From contig NZ_CP126241.1 of the NCBI RefSeq assembly GCF_030142075.1, positions 1,736,001-1,800,000 on the forward strand: a stretch of 64,000 bases of DNA, in the 5' to 3' direction. The notes under the pieces were generated by a model. It worked only from the letters and a program-made list of their open reading frames with translations. It searched no databases and was not told the origin of the DNA. Positions 32,072 through 40,423 of the stretch are shown in pieces. Position numbers and translations under genes: made by a program. Source of the DNA: Arthrobacter sp. zg-Y20. Its GTDB lineage: Bacteria > Actinomycetota > Actinomycetes > Actinomycetales > Micrococcaceae. Positions within the stretch are counted from its first letter, which is position 1, and the number at the start of each line of letters is the position of its first letter.

Positions 32072-33382
32072 GTGTTCGACGGACCCAGCCTCGTCTTTTT
32101 CGCCGCCGGATTGGCGGTGTTCATGGCCGCCGTGCTGCCCAAAATCCTGCGCGACATACCCGTGTCGATGCCCATGGTGTTCCTGGGCGCCGGCATCCTG
32201 GCCTTTACCGTGCTCCGGAACCTGCCGGATCCGGACCCGGTCCGGTACGCCGACGTCACCACGCACCTGACCGAAGTATGCGTCATCATCTCGCTGATGG
32301 GCGCCGGGCTCGCCCTGGACCGGCCCGTCGGGTGGCGGCGCTGGTCCACCACCTGGCGGATGCTCGGCCTTGCCATGCCGCTGACCCTGCTGGGACTGAC
32401 CCTGCTGAACCTGTGGCTGCTCGGCGTCGGACTGGCTGCCGCAGTGCTGGTGGCCGCCGCCCTGGCGCCCACCGACCCGGTGCTCGCCTCCGAGGTGCAG
32501 GTGGGGGAGCCGGCCGATGACGAGGAAGAAGACGCCGAAGGGGAAGCAGAGGATGAAGTCCGCTTCGGGCTGACGTCAGAGGCCGGGCTGAATGACGGAC
32601 TGGCGTTCCCCTTTGTGTACCTGGCGATTGCCCTGAGCGTGGTGGGCACCGCGCCGTCGGCATGGCTGCCGCACTGGCTTGCCGTTGATGTCCTCTGGCG
32701 GATTGGGATGGGCGTGCTCCTGGGCTTCGCCACCGGCAAGGGACTCAGCCGGATTTTCTTCTCCGCCCGGCTTGAGAGCATCCGGCTGTCCAACCACTCC
32801 GAAGGCTTCGTCGCCCTGGCCTCCACCTTCCTGGCCTACGGCATCACCGAGATGCTGGACGGCTACGGGTTTGTTGCCGTGTTTGTATGCGCCGTCACCA
32901 TCCGTGCCGCCGAACGCACGCACGGCTACCACCGGGTGCTCCACAGCTACGTCGAGCAGCTGGAGCGGCTGCTCACAGTAGTGATCCTGGTGCTGCTGGG
33001 AGGGGCCATTGCCCGGGGGCTGCTGGCCGGCATCGGCTGGCGCGAAATAGCCGTGGCCGCGGCCTTCCTGCTGCTGGTACGGCCGCTGGCGGGCTGGATC
33101 AGCCTGCTTGGCGGCCGGCCCGGGCGCCGTGAACGGCTGGCCATTGCCTTCTTCGGCGTCCGCGGCATCGGCTCGCTGTACTACCTGGGCTATGCCCTGG
33201 GCAAGGGGAACTTTCCCGGCGGCGAGCAGCTGTGGGCGATGATCGGCCTGGTGGTAGCCTCCTCGATTGTCCTGCACGGCGTCACCGCCGCCCCGGTCAT
33301 GAACCGGCTGGACCGCCTGCGCGAGCGGGTGGCGGAAGAGCGCTTCGGCGACGGCCGGCAGGCGCCGGACACCCCGGTCTAA
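32072..33382 (+). CDS. Cation:proton antiporter (CPA-type) with acidic loop
   Basis: A 436-residue antiporter with about twelve helices. It begins VFDGPSLVFFAAGLAVFMAAVLPK; the ion-path motifs are AAALAPTDPVLASEVQ and LTSEAGLNDGLAFPFVYLA (T-D-P and N-D). The end helices contain FFGVRGIGSLYYLGYALGK. Between the TDP and ND motifs, residues about 147-165 form a very acidic cytoplasmic loop (DDEEEDAEGEAEDE), unusual at this spot. The GTG 32072 start is chosen because it directly precedes helix 1; no strong ribosome site is seen. A second, independent antiporter is at 21275. Confidence 0.85.
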   Translation: MFDGPSLVFFAAGLAVFMAAVLPKILRDIPVSMPMVFLGAGILAFTVLRNLPDPDPVRYADVTTHLTEVCVIISLMGAGLALDRPVGWRRWSTTWRMLGLAMPLTLLGLTLLNLWLLGVGLAAAVLVAAALAPTDPVLASEVQVGEPADDEEEDAEGEAEDEVRFGLTSEAGLNDGLAFPFVYLAIALSVVGTAPSAWLPHWLAVDVLWRIGMGVLLGFATGKGLSRIFFSARLESIRLSNHSEGFVALASTFLAYGITEMLDGYGFVAVFVCAVTIRAAERTHGYHRVLHSYVEQLERLLTVVILVLLGGAIARGLLAGIGWREIAVAAAFLLLVRPLAGWISLLGGRPGRRERLAIAFFGVRGIGSLYYLGYALGKGNFPGGEQLWAMIGLVVASSIVLHGVTAAPVMNRLDRLRERVAEERFGDGRQAPDTPV

Positions 33383-33438
33383 GCCCGTCTCCACCAGCCG
33401 CTCTGGCAGCGACAGGCCGCCGTTGCTACCTTGGCGGG

Positions 33439-34170
33439 ATGGATGCGCGCGTGCACGGCACGGAGGATCCCTGGCCCGCCGGACCGAGGGTGGCCCCGCC
33501 CGTGCTGATGGCCCAGAGCTGGGCCAATACGGTGTTCCTGCACTGGCGGATCGACCCGGCCGCGGCAGCCCCATATATGCCGCCGGGCGTGGAGCCCGAT
33601 GTATACCGCGGGTCCAGCTACGTGGGCCTCATCGGCTTCCGGGCTCCGGAGACGCGGCTGTGCGGTGTCCGGGTGCCATGGTTCGGTTCATTCACGGAAA
33701 TCAACGTCCGCCTGTATTCCCGCGGGCAGGACGGCAGCCGCGGGGTGCTGTTCCTGAGCCTGGACGCCTCACGCCTGGCGCCGGTGCTGGCGGCCCGCGC
33801 GCTGCGCATCCCCTATGTCTGGTCCCGCTGCCGGCCCACACGCTCGGGCTGGTCCTGGGGGTACGACGTCGAGCGGTTCCGCAGGCAGGCACGGTCCTCC
33901 TTCACGGCGGTACCCGACTATGCCAACCAGGCCGATGATGAGCTGTCCCTGTGGCTCAGCGCCCGCTTCGGGCTGCATTCCGCGTTTGCCGGGCGAACCG
34001 TATTCATTCCCATTTCGCACCGGCCCTGGCCGCTGCATCCGGCCCGGCTGACCCATTTCTACGACGAGCTGGTGCCTGCTGCCGGGCTGCCGGTATCCGG
34101 ACCGCCGGACACCGTGCATTTCTCCACCGGGGTGCGGACACTGTTCGGGCGGCCCTGGCGGGTGGCTTGA
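33439..34170 (+). CDS. DUF2071 (YqjF-like) protein
   Basis: A 243-residue protein matching the DUF2071 family: AQSWANTVFLHWRIDPAAAAPYMPPGVEPDVYRGSSYVGLIGF is the N-terminal hallmark (W-x-x-L-x-F-L-H-W and L-P-x-G segments), then PWFGSFTEINVRLYSR, VLFLSLDASRL and RFGLHSAF, GLPVSGPPDTVHFSTGV. The family has an acetoacetate-decarboxylase-like fold with no settled function. ATG 33439 follows a weak GGCGGG. The last 112 bp overlap the convergent SRPBCC gene antisense. Confidence 0.8.
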   Translation: MDARVHGTEDPWPAGPRVAPPVLMAQSWANTVFLHWRIDPAAAAPYMPPGVEPDVYRGSSYVGLIGFRAPETRLCGVRVPWFGSFTEINVRLYSRGQDGSRGVLFLSLDASRLAPVLAARALRIPYVWSRCRPTRSGWSWGYDVERFRRQARSSFTAVPDYANQADDELSLWLSARFGLHSAFAGRTVFIPISHRPWPLHPARLTHFYDELVPAAGLPVSGPPDTVHFSTGVRTLFGRPWRVA

Positions 34171-34661
34171 TTCCGGCGCAGTTCCCGGCGCAGTCCCTGT
34201 TCGCCGCGGTGCATCAGCATGCTGTGGGCGGCGGTGAAGACCGGCCGTGCCACCGGGGTGAGCAGCCGCATCCAGGGACGCGTGGGCGTGACCCGCCAGT
34301 CGATCAGCATGCGGGTCCGCTGCGGGACCCGGGGGTCGGGGGAGAGGCGGATCCGGCCGGTGCCGACCAGGTCGCCGCCGGCGTCGAACTCTATGAGGCG
34401 GGGGAAGTCCGCGCGCGTGGGCCGGATCGAGATGCTCAGCCGGTAGCCCAGGGCCGCCCTGAACTGCAGTGCCGCGGTGGTTGCCAGCAGGCGGGCGTCG
34501 TCGGTGCCCGTATCGGCTTCCGGGGCGGTTGTCAGCTCCTCGAGTGTGCATCCCGGCCACCAGCGCGGCCAGCTCATGTCGCTCCCGGCGACCAACGCCC
34601 AAATCTCTTCCGGACCGGCAGGGAGCAGCCAGCAGGAGGGCAGATTGTAGAGACCGGGCAT
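34059..34661 (-). CDS. SRPBCC-like (polyketide cyclase/START-fold) protein
   Basis: 200 residues. The opening CWLLPAGPEEIWALVAGSDMSWPRWWPG resembles the start of the SRPBCC lipid/polyketide-binding fold (W-x-I-x-A-P-x-E-x-V-W pattern), followed by RPTRADFPRLIEFDAGGDLVGTGRIRL and MLIDWRVTPTRPWMRLLTPVARPVFTAAHSMLMHRGEQGLRREL, the C-terminal helix of the fold. The last 37 residues are encoded antisense to the DUF2071 gene and look like random-frame sequence, so the stop may have been lost and read-through acquired. Start at the Met of MPGLYNLPS (34661). Confidence 0.6.
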   Translation of the reverse strand: MPGLYNLPSCWLLPAGPEEIWALVAGSDMSWPRWWPGCTLEELTTAPEADTGTDDARLLATTAALQFRAALGYRLSISIRPTRADFPRLIEFDAGGDLVGTGRIRLSPDPRVPQRTRMLIDWRVTPTRPWMRLLTPVARPVFTAAHSMLMHRGEQGLRRELRRNQATRQGRPNSVRTPVEKCTVSGGPDTGSPAAGTSSS

Positions 34662-34731
34662 CCCACCAGCATGCCATCCCGGCGCAGATGCCCGGAAAAG
34701 GCACCCGCACCGGGATGGCCGGCGGGATTAC

Positions 34732-37032
34732 TCAGCTGAGGTAGTAGGGAACGGGCAGCTCCAGTCCCCGTTCAGCCATCACCTCACGCAACCGGGTGGG
34801 GTAATCGGTGATGAGGCCGTCCACGCCCAGATCCATCAGCGCATTCATGTCAGCCGTTTCGTTGACCGTCCACGGGATGACGGTCAGCCCCATTTCGTGG
34901 GCGTCGGCGATCATCTCGGGGGTGACGGTAGTGGCGATGGGGGAGACGACGTCGTACCCCTGGGCCGCAGCGGCCCGCGGAACTGAACCGCCAAAGTCGT
35001 CAATGTCGATCCCGCCCAGCTGGGGTGCCGCACCGGGCTGGCCGACCCCCAGCTCCTCGGCCGTACCGGCCAGAGCCACCAGCGTCAGGTCGGGGGCGGT
35101 TTGGGCCACGATATTCAGGGTGGACCAGTCGAAGGACTGGATGGTGGTCCGGGCGGACTTGCCCGCCTCCCGGACTTCGGCCACAACGGCCTCGGTCAGC
35201 GCGACGCTGGCCGGTCCTCCCGCCATTCCCTCTTCGACCTTGGTTTCCACATTGAACCGGACCGTGTCGGCACGGTACTGGTCGGCCAGGTCGTAGACGT
35301 CACTGAGTTCGGCGATGCGGTTGCCCTCCACCACGTCCTGTTCGGGGAACCCCGGCAGCTGCTGGTAGCCGCAGTCCAAGGTCTGCACCTGGGCCCAGCT
35401 CAGTTCCGCCACCCGGTCACCCACGTAGGGGAACTCGGGGTCCCCGGCACTGGCGGCACCCGTGTCGATGCATTTCTCGGGCTGGATGAGGTCGTCATGC
35501 CAGACGATGATCCGGCCGTCCTCGGTCAGGTGCGTGTCCAGTTCCAGGGTGCTCACACCGAGTTTCAATGAATGGGCGAAGGCGGCCAGCGATTCCTCGG
35601 TGTTTTCCCCTCGGCCGCCGCGGTGCGACTGCAGGTCAAAGTCCTGCTCCGTGCCGGAACGCATGACCTCAGTCATCACGTCGAAGATCCGGGTGTTCTC
35701 GTAGACGCCGGACAGCATTTCCGCGCCCGGACCCATGGCCGTCAGCGGCACGTCCTCGCCGGTGTGGCCGCCGGTTGTCCAGTCGATCCGGTACTGCTTG
35801 TCCGAACCTGCGACGCTGAAGGGTTCTTCCTGCACCGGGCTGTCCGGGTTGGTCTCGTCATTGAGCGGCTCAATTGCCATGCCGCCGGTCTCGTGGTCCC
35901 CAACCGTGATGAGCAGGGTATTGCCGTCCTGCTCGGCGAACTCCTTGGCCAGCGCCACGGACCGGTCGAACTGGATGCCCGATTCAATGGTGAGGGCTCC
36001 GTTGTTCACATGGCTGAAGGCGTCAATGCCCTCCTCCTCGACCATCAGGAAGAATCCGTTGTCGCCTTCTGTGCCGTCCAGCACGTCCAGGGCTTTCTGC
36101 GTCATTTCCGTCAGCGGTACTACGGGTTCGTACTGTGCCTCAACGTCGTCGCCGTACTGGAACATCTCCTCGTTGGCGAACAGCCCCAGGATCTTTCCGC
36201 CGTCGGCGGCCTGCAGTCCGGCCCGGTCCGAGACGTACTCGTAGCCCTGGTTCTGGGCCTCTTCGACGAGGTTGCCCTCGGTTCCGGCGCTTTCCTCGGA
36301 CTCGTCCTCCGGCGGGTTGTCGGGGAACCGGCCCGGGTCACCTGCCGGGTACCAGTGGTCTTCTCCGCCGCCCAGGATGACTTCGGGGTGGGAGCTGCGA
36401 AGGAACTGGGCGGCGATGGCGCTCTGCTCATCCCGGTCCAGCACATGAGAGCCAAACGCCGCCGGGGTGGCGTCCGTAACCTGGCTTGTGGTGACCAGGC
36501 CCGTGGACTTCCCCAATCCTTCGGCGATCTCCAGTGCAGTGGTTACCGGCTGGCGGTTAATGTCCGTGCCGATGGCCCCGTTGTACGTCTTGACGCCGGT
36601 GGACATGGAGGTGGCTGCTGCAGCTGAATCGGTGACGAATGTTTCTTCATCAGCGGAGTTGGTGTGGACACGTCCCACCTCCGGGAGGGTGTCCATGGTG
36701 AGTTCGCCGGTGAGCCCCACGGAGGCCAGCCGGATAGCGTCTCGCTGGCTGGCGCCCATGCCGTCGCCGACCATCAGGATGACGTTCACCGATTCGTCGT
36801 TGTCCCCGTTGCCGCCGGTAGGGCTGGGAGTTGGGCTCGCCGTCGGGCTGGAGGTTTCGCTGGCGGTTGGACTGGATGTTGGAGTCGGCGAGCCGGTGGC
36901 TGTGCCGCTGGGTCCGGGGGAGCCGGTGGGATTTGCCGTTCCGCCCGTAGCCGGTATGCCCCCCATGCCGCATCCTGCCAGGACGCAGACGCTTAGTACC
37001 GCGGTGGATAATGCCGAAGCCGTCTTATTCAT
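34732..37032 (-). CDS. Secreted lipoprotein fusion: alkaline phosphatase + glycerophosphodiester phosphodiesterase
   Basis: A 766-residue exported protein. Lipoprotein signal with lipobox LAGC (Cys21), then a Pro/Ser/Thr-rich linker to about residue 75. The alkaline phosphatase domain (about 80-460) has VNVILMVGDGMG, the nucleophile region TDSAAAATSMSTGVKT, EEGIDAFSH, LITVGDHETGG and TTGGHTGEDVPL. The GDPD domain (about 480-766) has SHRGGRGENTEESLAAF and LELDTHLTEDGRIIVWHDD, the HRG..ENT and ExD..HD catalytic set. Together the two domains could hydrolyse glycerophosphodiesters to glycerol phosphate and release phosphate. ATG 37032 has AGGGGA about 6 bases upstream. A -35 TTGACA (37103-37108, minus) is present; no clear Pho box is seen. 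Confidence 0.88.
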   Translation of the reverse strand: MNKTASALSTAVLSVCVLAGCGMGGIPATGGTANPTGSPGPSGTATGSPTPTSSPTASETSSPTASPTPSPTGGNGDNDESVNVILMVGDGMGASQRDAIRLASVGLTGELTMDTLPEVGRVHTNSADEETFVTDSAAAATSMSTGVKTYNGAIGTDINRQPVTTALEIAEGLGKSTGLVTTSQVTDATPAAFGSHVLDRDEQSAIAAQFLRSSHPEVILGGGEDHWYPAGDPGRFPDNPPEDESEESAGTEGNLVEEAQNQGYEYVSDRAGLQAADGGKILGLFANEEMFQYGDDVEAQYEPVVPLTEMTQKALDVLDGTEGDNGFFLMVEEEGIDAFSHVNNGALTIESGIQFDRSVALAKEFAEQDGNTLLITVGDHETGGMAIEPLNDETNPDSPVQEEPFSVAGSDKQYRIDWTTGGHTGEDVPLTAMGPGAEMLSGVYENTRIFDVMTEVMRSGTEQDFDLQSHRGGRGENTEESLAAFAHSLKLGVSTLELDTHLTEDGRIIVWHDDLIQPEKCIDTGAASAGDPEFPYVGDRVAELSWAQVQTLDCGYQQLPGFPEQDVVEGNRIAELSDVYDLADQYRADTVRFNVETKVEEGMAGGPASVALTEAVVAEVREAGKSARTTIQSFDWSTLNIVAQTAPDLTLVALAGTAEELGVGQPGAAPQLGGIDIDDFGGSVPRAAAAQGYDVVSPIATTVTPEMIADAHEMGLTVIPWTVNETADMNALMDLGVDGLITDYPTRLREVMAERGLELPVPYYLS

Positions 37033-37135
37033 GTGGATTCCCCTGCGAGTGACTTGCCTTGGTCCCCCTGACGGGAGCCACACTCTGCACCGGCAGACAA
37101 GGTGTCAACAGAAGGCAGGGGTATTCGCGGGCAGC

Positions 37136-37756
37136 CTACTCGAAGGGGGCAGGATCTCCGGTGCCGCGGCGGACCACCTCGGGAGCGCCGCTGGAGAAGT
37201 CCACCACCGTGGTCAGGTCCGGGCCGCAGAAGCCGGAGTCGATCACGGCATCCACCTGGTGGTCCAGCCGTTCCTTGATCTCCCAGCCCTGAGTCATCGG
37301 TTCTTCGTCACCGGGCAGCAGCAGCGTGCTGGAAAGCAGGGGTTCGCCCAAGGCATCCAGCAGGGACTGGACCACGGCGTTGTCCGGGATGCGCACGCCT
37401 ACGGTGCGCTTTTTGGGGTGCGACAGCCACCGGGGAACTTCCTTGACTGCCGGAAGGATGAACGTATAGCTGCCGGGGGTGGCGGCCTTGACGCTGCGGA
37501 ACACCGAGTTGTCCAGCTGGACGAACTGCCCCAGCTGGGCGAAGTCCCGGCAAACCAGGGTGAAGTGGTGTTTGTCGTCCAGCTGCCGGATCTGCCGGAT
37601 ACGTTCCAGGCCCTCCCTGTTTCCCAGCTGGACGCCCAGGGCGTAGCAGGAGTCGGTGGGGTAGGCGATGAGTCCGCCGGAGCGGAGCATCTCCACAATC
37701 TGGTTAACGGACCGCGGCTGCGGATTCTCGGGGTGGACATCAAAGTATCTGGCCAT
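37136..37756 (-). CDS. Sua5/YciO/YrdC family protein (L-threonylcarbamoyladenylate synthase type)
   Basis: A 206-residue protein of the YrdC fold. Key segments are the N-terminal VEMLRSGGLIAYPTDSCYALG, with ATP/threonine site residues, RIRQIRQLDDKHHFTLVC, PGSYTFILPA, RTVGVRIPDN and LLSSTLLLPGDEEPMT. These match YciO-type proteins slightly better than Sua5, and there is no Sua5 C-terminal domain. True TsaC makes the t6A precursor of tRNA; YciO paralogues do this poorly or not at all, so function is uncertain. ATG 37756 is the second in-frame start; the TTG at 37762 lies just before it. Confidence 0.85.
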   Translation of the reverse strand: MARYFDVHPENPQPRSVNQIVEMLRSGGLIAYPTDSCYALGVQLGNREGLERIRQIRQLDDKHHFTLVCRDFAQLGQFVQLDNSVFRSVKAATPGSYTFILPAVKEVPRWLSHPKKRTVGVRIPDNAVVQSLLDALGEPLLSSTLLLPGDEEPMTQGWEIKERLDHQVDAVIDSGFCGPDLTTVVDFSSGAPEVVRRGTGDPAPFE

Positions 37757-37782
37757 GCTCAAAGCCTACCGGGACGGCTTGG

Positions 37783-39333
37783 CTACGCAGCCCGGAGCGC
37801 ATAGGCGAGCGCTGACTCGGCCACGGATAGTTCATCTCCAGTCCGGCCGAAACCGGGCAGCGGCGCCGGCAATCGCGTTCCCGGTCCTGGCGGGGCGCCG
37901 GGCAGGGGCGGAGCAGCAGAGCAGTAGGTGTGGCCGGTGGGTGTGCGGGTTTCCACGGTGTGCGTTTCCACGGTATGCAGAGTGTGCCCGGACTTGTGGG
38001 GCAGCAGCACCGTCCGTGCCGACCAGCCCGGTGCTTCCTTTGCATGGTTGCATGCTTCGCACAGGCCCTGTCCGTTGTCACCGGTAGTGGGTCCGCCGTG
38101 GCGGTGCGGCCGCACATGGTCAATGTGCCGAATGGGTGCGCCGCACCAAGGCATACGGCAGGTCTGGTCCCGTGCGGCTATGAAGCGGGCCAGGGAAGCC
38201 GGAAACAGCCGCGCGCGGGAATCCATTGCTACCAGCTCACCGGTTTCCGGGGCTGTGTACAACCGGCGAATCCACGTCCGGGCGGTCTTGTCCGACCGCC
38301 TGGCCGAGGTGCTGTCCGCCTGGGCGTCTGCGCGCCCGTCTGCGCGGTTGCCCCCGTCCCCGGTACGTCCGCCGCCTTGCCGGCGGACCAGGTCCCTTGC
38401 CCACTGGGCCGGAACCGGACCGTACCCGGGCACAAGTGCCGGTTCGGACTCGCCGGCAAGCAGCGTTCGGTCCGTCATGACCAACTGGACCTCTACCCCC
38501 ATTCGGCCGGCATCGGCGCGGCCCGTAATGCGTTCAACCAAGGTGTCCGCCATGATTTGCCCGCGTCCGCGGCTGTCACCGGAAGCCCGCAGCCGGTCCG
38601 CCTCGCGTGACAGGGCGGCATAAACGCCCACGCCCTGGCTGACCGGCAACAGTCCAGTCAGGTAAGTCATGGTGCCCGGGGCAGGACGGCACGAGACGAA
38701 GCGTTCCGAAGCGGCCTTGGCGGCCCGGTTTACCGAAGTCTGCGGATCCAGCCGGTAGCCGGCAGCCTTTGCCCGGGCGATGATCTGCCGGTCCCCGAGG
38801 GTCTCCAGTACCTTTGGATCCCCGGCGACCTCGCGGTCCACGGTGCGGCGGTCCGCAACGCTGAGACACGCAGTCTCACGTACGAGCAAGGTCGCGCGCC
38901 ATTCACTGATCAGTCCGCGGCTCAAAGCGTCCAAGGTGCAGGGCATCTCGGCGGTGAGCGCTTTCGCGAAACCCAAGAGCCTGCCGCCCCGGTTGGCAGA
39001 TTCCCTGCGGGCCAGCGCTATTTGGCCGGCGATACCCTTGCCCAACTGTTCCCGCGGCAGGCCGGACAACTCCTGCTTCTGCCGGTGCAACGCGTCAAAC
39101 GCAGCGGCGGCACGCGCCTGGGCCGCCGCTGCAGCAGCTTTTAGTTCCTCGAGGGCACGGATGCGGTCGATGAGTTCAGTATCCCCGGCAGCGCGGTCAG
39201 TACCCCGGCCGAGGGAAGCCACCCACCCGCCCACCAGCTCGGCGGTAACCTCGACGGCTACCGCAGGAGGCGTCTTGGAAGGTGGGGTGGAAGCCTCCCG
39301 GCGATGAGGAAGAGGTGCAGAATCTTCGAACAT
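37783..39333 (-). CDS. DUF222/HNH endonuclease domain protein (13E12-type repeat family)
   Basis: A 516-residue protein. Residues about 50-330 are the DUF222 domain (ALEELKAAAAAAQARAAAAFD through TYLTGLLPVSQGVGVYAALSREADR), and residues about 400-450 an HNH nuclease module, CRMPWCGAPIRHIDHVRPHRHGGPTTGDNG/LCEACNHAK, with its Cys pairs and H-I-D-H-V-x-P-H-x-x-G core. Multi-copy families of this architecture are common in actinobacteria, often with homing-like spread; the target is unknown. ATG 39333 follows a moderate AGATTCT leader. Not obviously in an operon. Confidence 0.85.
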   Translation of the reverse strand: MFEDSAPLPHRREASTPPSKTPPAVAVEVTAELVGGWVASLGRGTDRAAGDTELIDRIRALEELKAAAAAAQARAAAAFDALHRQKQELSGLPREQLGKGIAGQIALARRESANRGGRLLGFAKALTAEMPCTLDALSRGLISEWRATLLVRETACLSVADRRTVDREVAGDPKVLETLGDRQIIARAKAAGYRLDPQTSVNRAAKAASERFVSCRPAPGTMTYLTGLLPVSQGVGVYAALSREADRLRASGDSRGRGQIMADTLVERITGRADAGRMGVEVQLVMTDRTLLAGESEPALVPGYGPVPAQWARDLVRRQGGGRTGDGGNRADGRADAQADSTSARRSDKTARTWIRRLYTAPETGELVAMDSRARLFPASLARFIAARDQTCRMPWCGAPIRHIDHVRPHRHGGPTTGDNGQGLCEACNHAKEAPGWSARTVLLPHKSGHTLHTVETHTVETRTPTGHTYCSAAPPLPGAPPGPGTRLPAPLPGFGRTGDELSVAESALAYALRAA

Positions 39334-39420
39334 GTGTTCGAGTCTATTTGTCCCTGGATTCGAATGCGAGAGGAAAAATACCTGACCTGCTACCCGGTTT
39401 CCGGGATAGAAATTGCTGGC

Positions 39421-40419
39421 CTAGATTCGCCATGAATGACCGCGGCTGCCTAGCTCTGCGGACATCTCCTCCACAGCCCCTGCGAGCGCCGCCAAACCCT
39501 TCGGTCCAACGTGGCCTTCCCCGTCTATCACCGTCAGTCGGCTGGAGGGCCAAAGCCGGTGCAGCTTGCAGGCGGTGTCCACCGGGCTGCCGACATCCTT
39601 CCGACCATGGATCAGCCGAGCAGGTATGCCGTTGAGCTCGTAGATCCGGGGCAGAATCGCCTCGGCGCCCGGGAGGAACCCGTCCTGCGCCCAGTACCGG
39701 GTCACCAGGAGGGCGAAACTCACCAAGCTGCGCTCGCCGTCGAACCGGGGAGCAGCGGACGCGGATGTTTTGGAACCGGCCGGCCCCGCTGTTTCCAGAG
39801 CTGCGACGGCGGATTCCCACCGGTCCCAAGCTAGCACCGCAGCGAGGGCGTCCGTACGGTCCGGACCTGCCAGGCGGCGGGCATAGGCCTCCACTGTCCG
39901 CTCATGCGGCAGGGCGCGGGCATCCCTGATGAACTCCTCCAGGGCCTTCGGGCAGAAACGTCCGACGCCGCCGGTGATCCAGTCGATTTCGGCACGGCTG
40001 GTGGTGGTCACCGCGGCCATGGCAAGGCCCAGCACCCGGTCCGGATGCCGGAGGGCATATGCCATGGCCAGGGTGCTGCCCCAGGATAGTCCGGTCACGA
40101 TCCATGCAGGGAACCCCAGCTCGGCCCGCACGGCTTCGATGTCCTCGATCAACTGCTGGGTGGTGTTCAGGTGCAGGTGCGCCAAGTCGTCTTGGACGGC
40201 GGGGGTGCTGCGGCCGCATCCGCGCTGGTCTATGCCGACGGTGAAAAAACGGGACGGATCGTGCCGCCTTCGGTAACCGCCGGACCCAAGCGAACTGCCG
40301 GGACCGCCGTGCAGGTACAGGACCGGGATGCCGGCCGGATTGCCGCTCGCTTCCCAGTAGATCCGGGCGTGCGGTACGGCTACCCAACCGCTGCGGTGCT
40401 GGCCCTGCTGATTCCCCAT
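39421..40419 (-). CDS. Alpha/beta-hydrolase, prolyl iminopeptidase-like
   Basis: A 332-residue S33-family hydrolase. Oxyanion motif LYLHGGPGSSLGSGG, FTVGIDQRGCGRSTP, nucleophile elbow GLSWGSTLAMAYAL (canonical GGSWGS), a helical cap, and the acid and His segments RLIHGRKDVGSPVD and VIDGEGHVG. Prolyl iminopeptidases remove N-terminal Pro from small peptides. ATG 40419 gives the normal family start; it lies 4 bp after the stop of the glycosyltransferase gene, so the two genes are probably one transcript. No functional link between them is evident. Confidence 0.85.
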   Translation of the reverse strand: MGNQQGQHRSGWVAVPHARIYWEASGNPAGIPVLYLHGGPGSSLGSGGYRRRHDPSRFFTVGIDQRGCGRSTPAVQDDLAHLHLNTTQQLIEDIEAVRAELGFPAWIVTGLSWGSTLAMAYALRHPDRVLGLAMAAVTTTSRAEIDWITGGVGRFCPKALEEFIRDARALPHERTVEAYARRLAGPDRTDALAAVLAWDRWESAVAALETAGPAGSKTSASAAPRFDGERSLVSFALLVTRYWAQDGFLPGAEAILPRIYELNGIPARLIHGRKDVGSPVDTACKLHRLWPSSRLTVIDGEGHVGPKGLAALAGAVEEMSAELGSRGHSWRI

Positions 40420-40423
40420 CCGA

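Noticed and set aside
37080-37108. Possible PhoP/PhoB box (GTTGACACCTTGTCTGCC, minus strand) before the phosphatase fusion
   Set aside because: Only partial match to the GTTCACC direct repeat; the second half-site is poor, so I list only the -35 within the gene entry.
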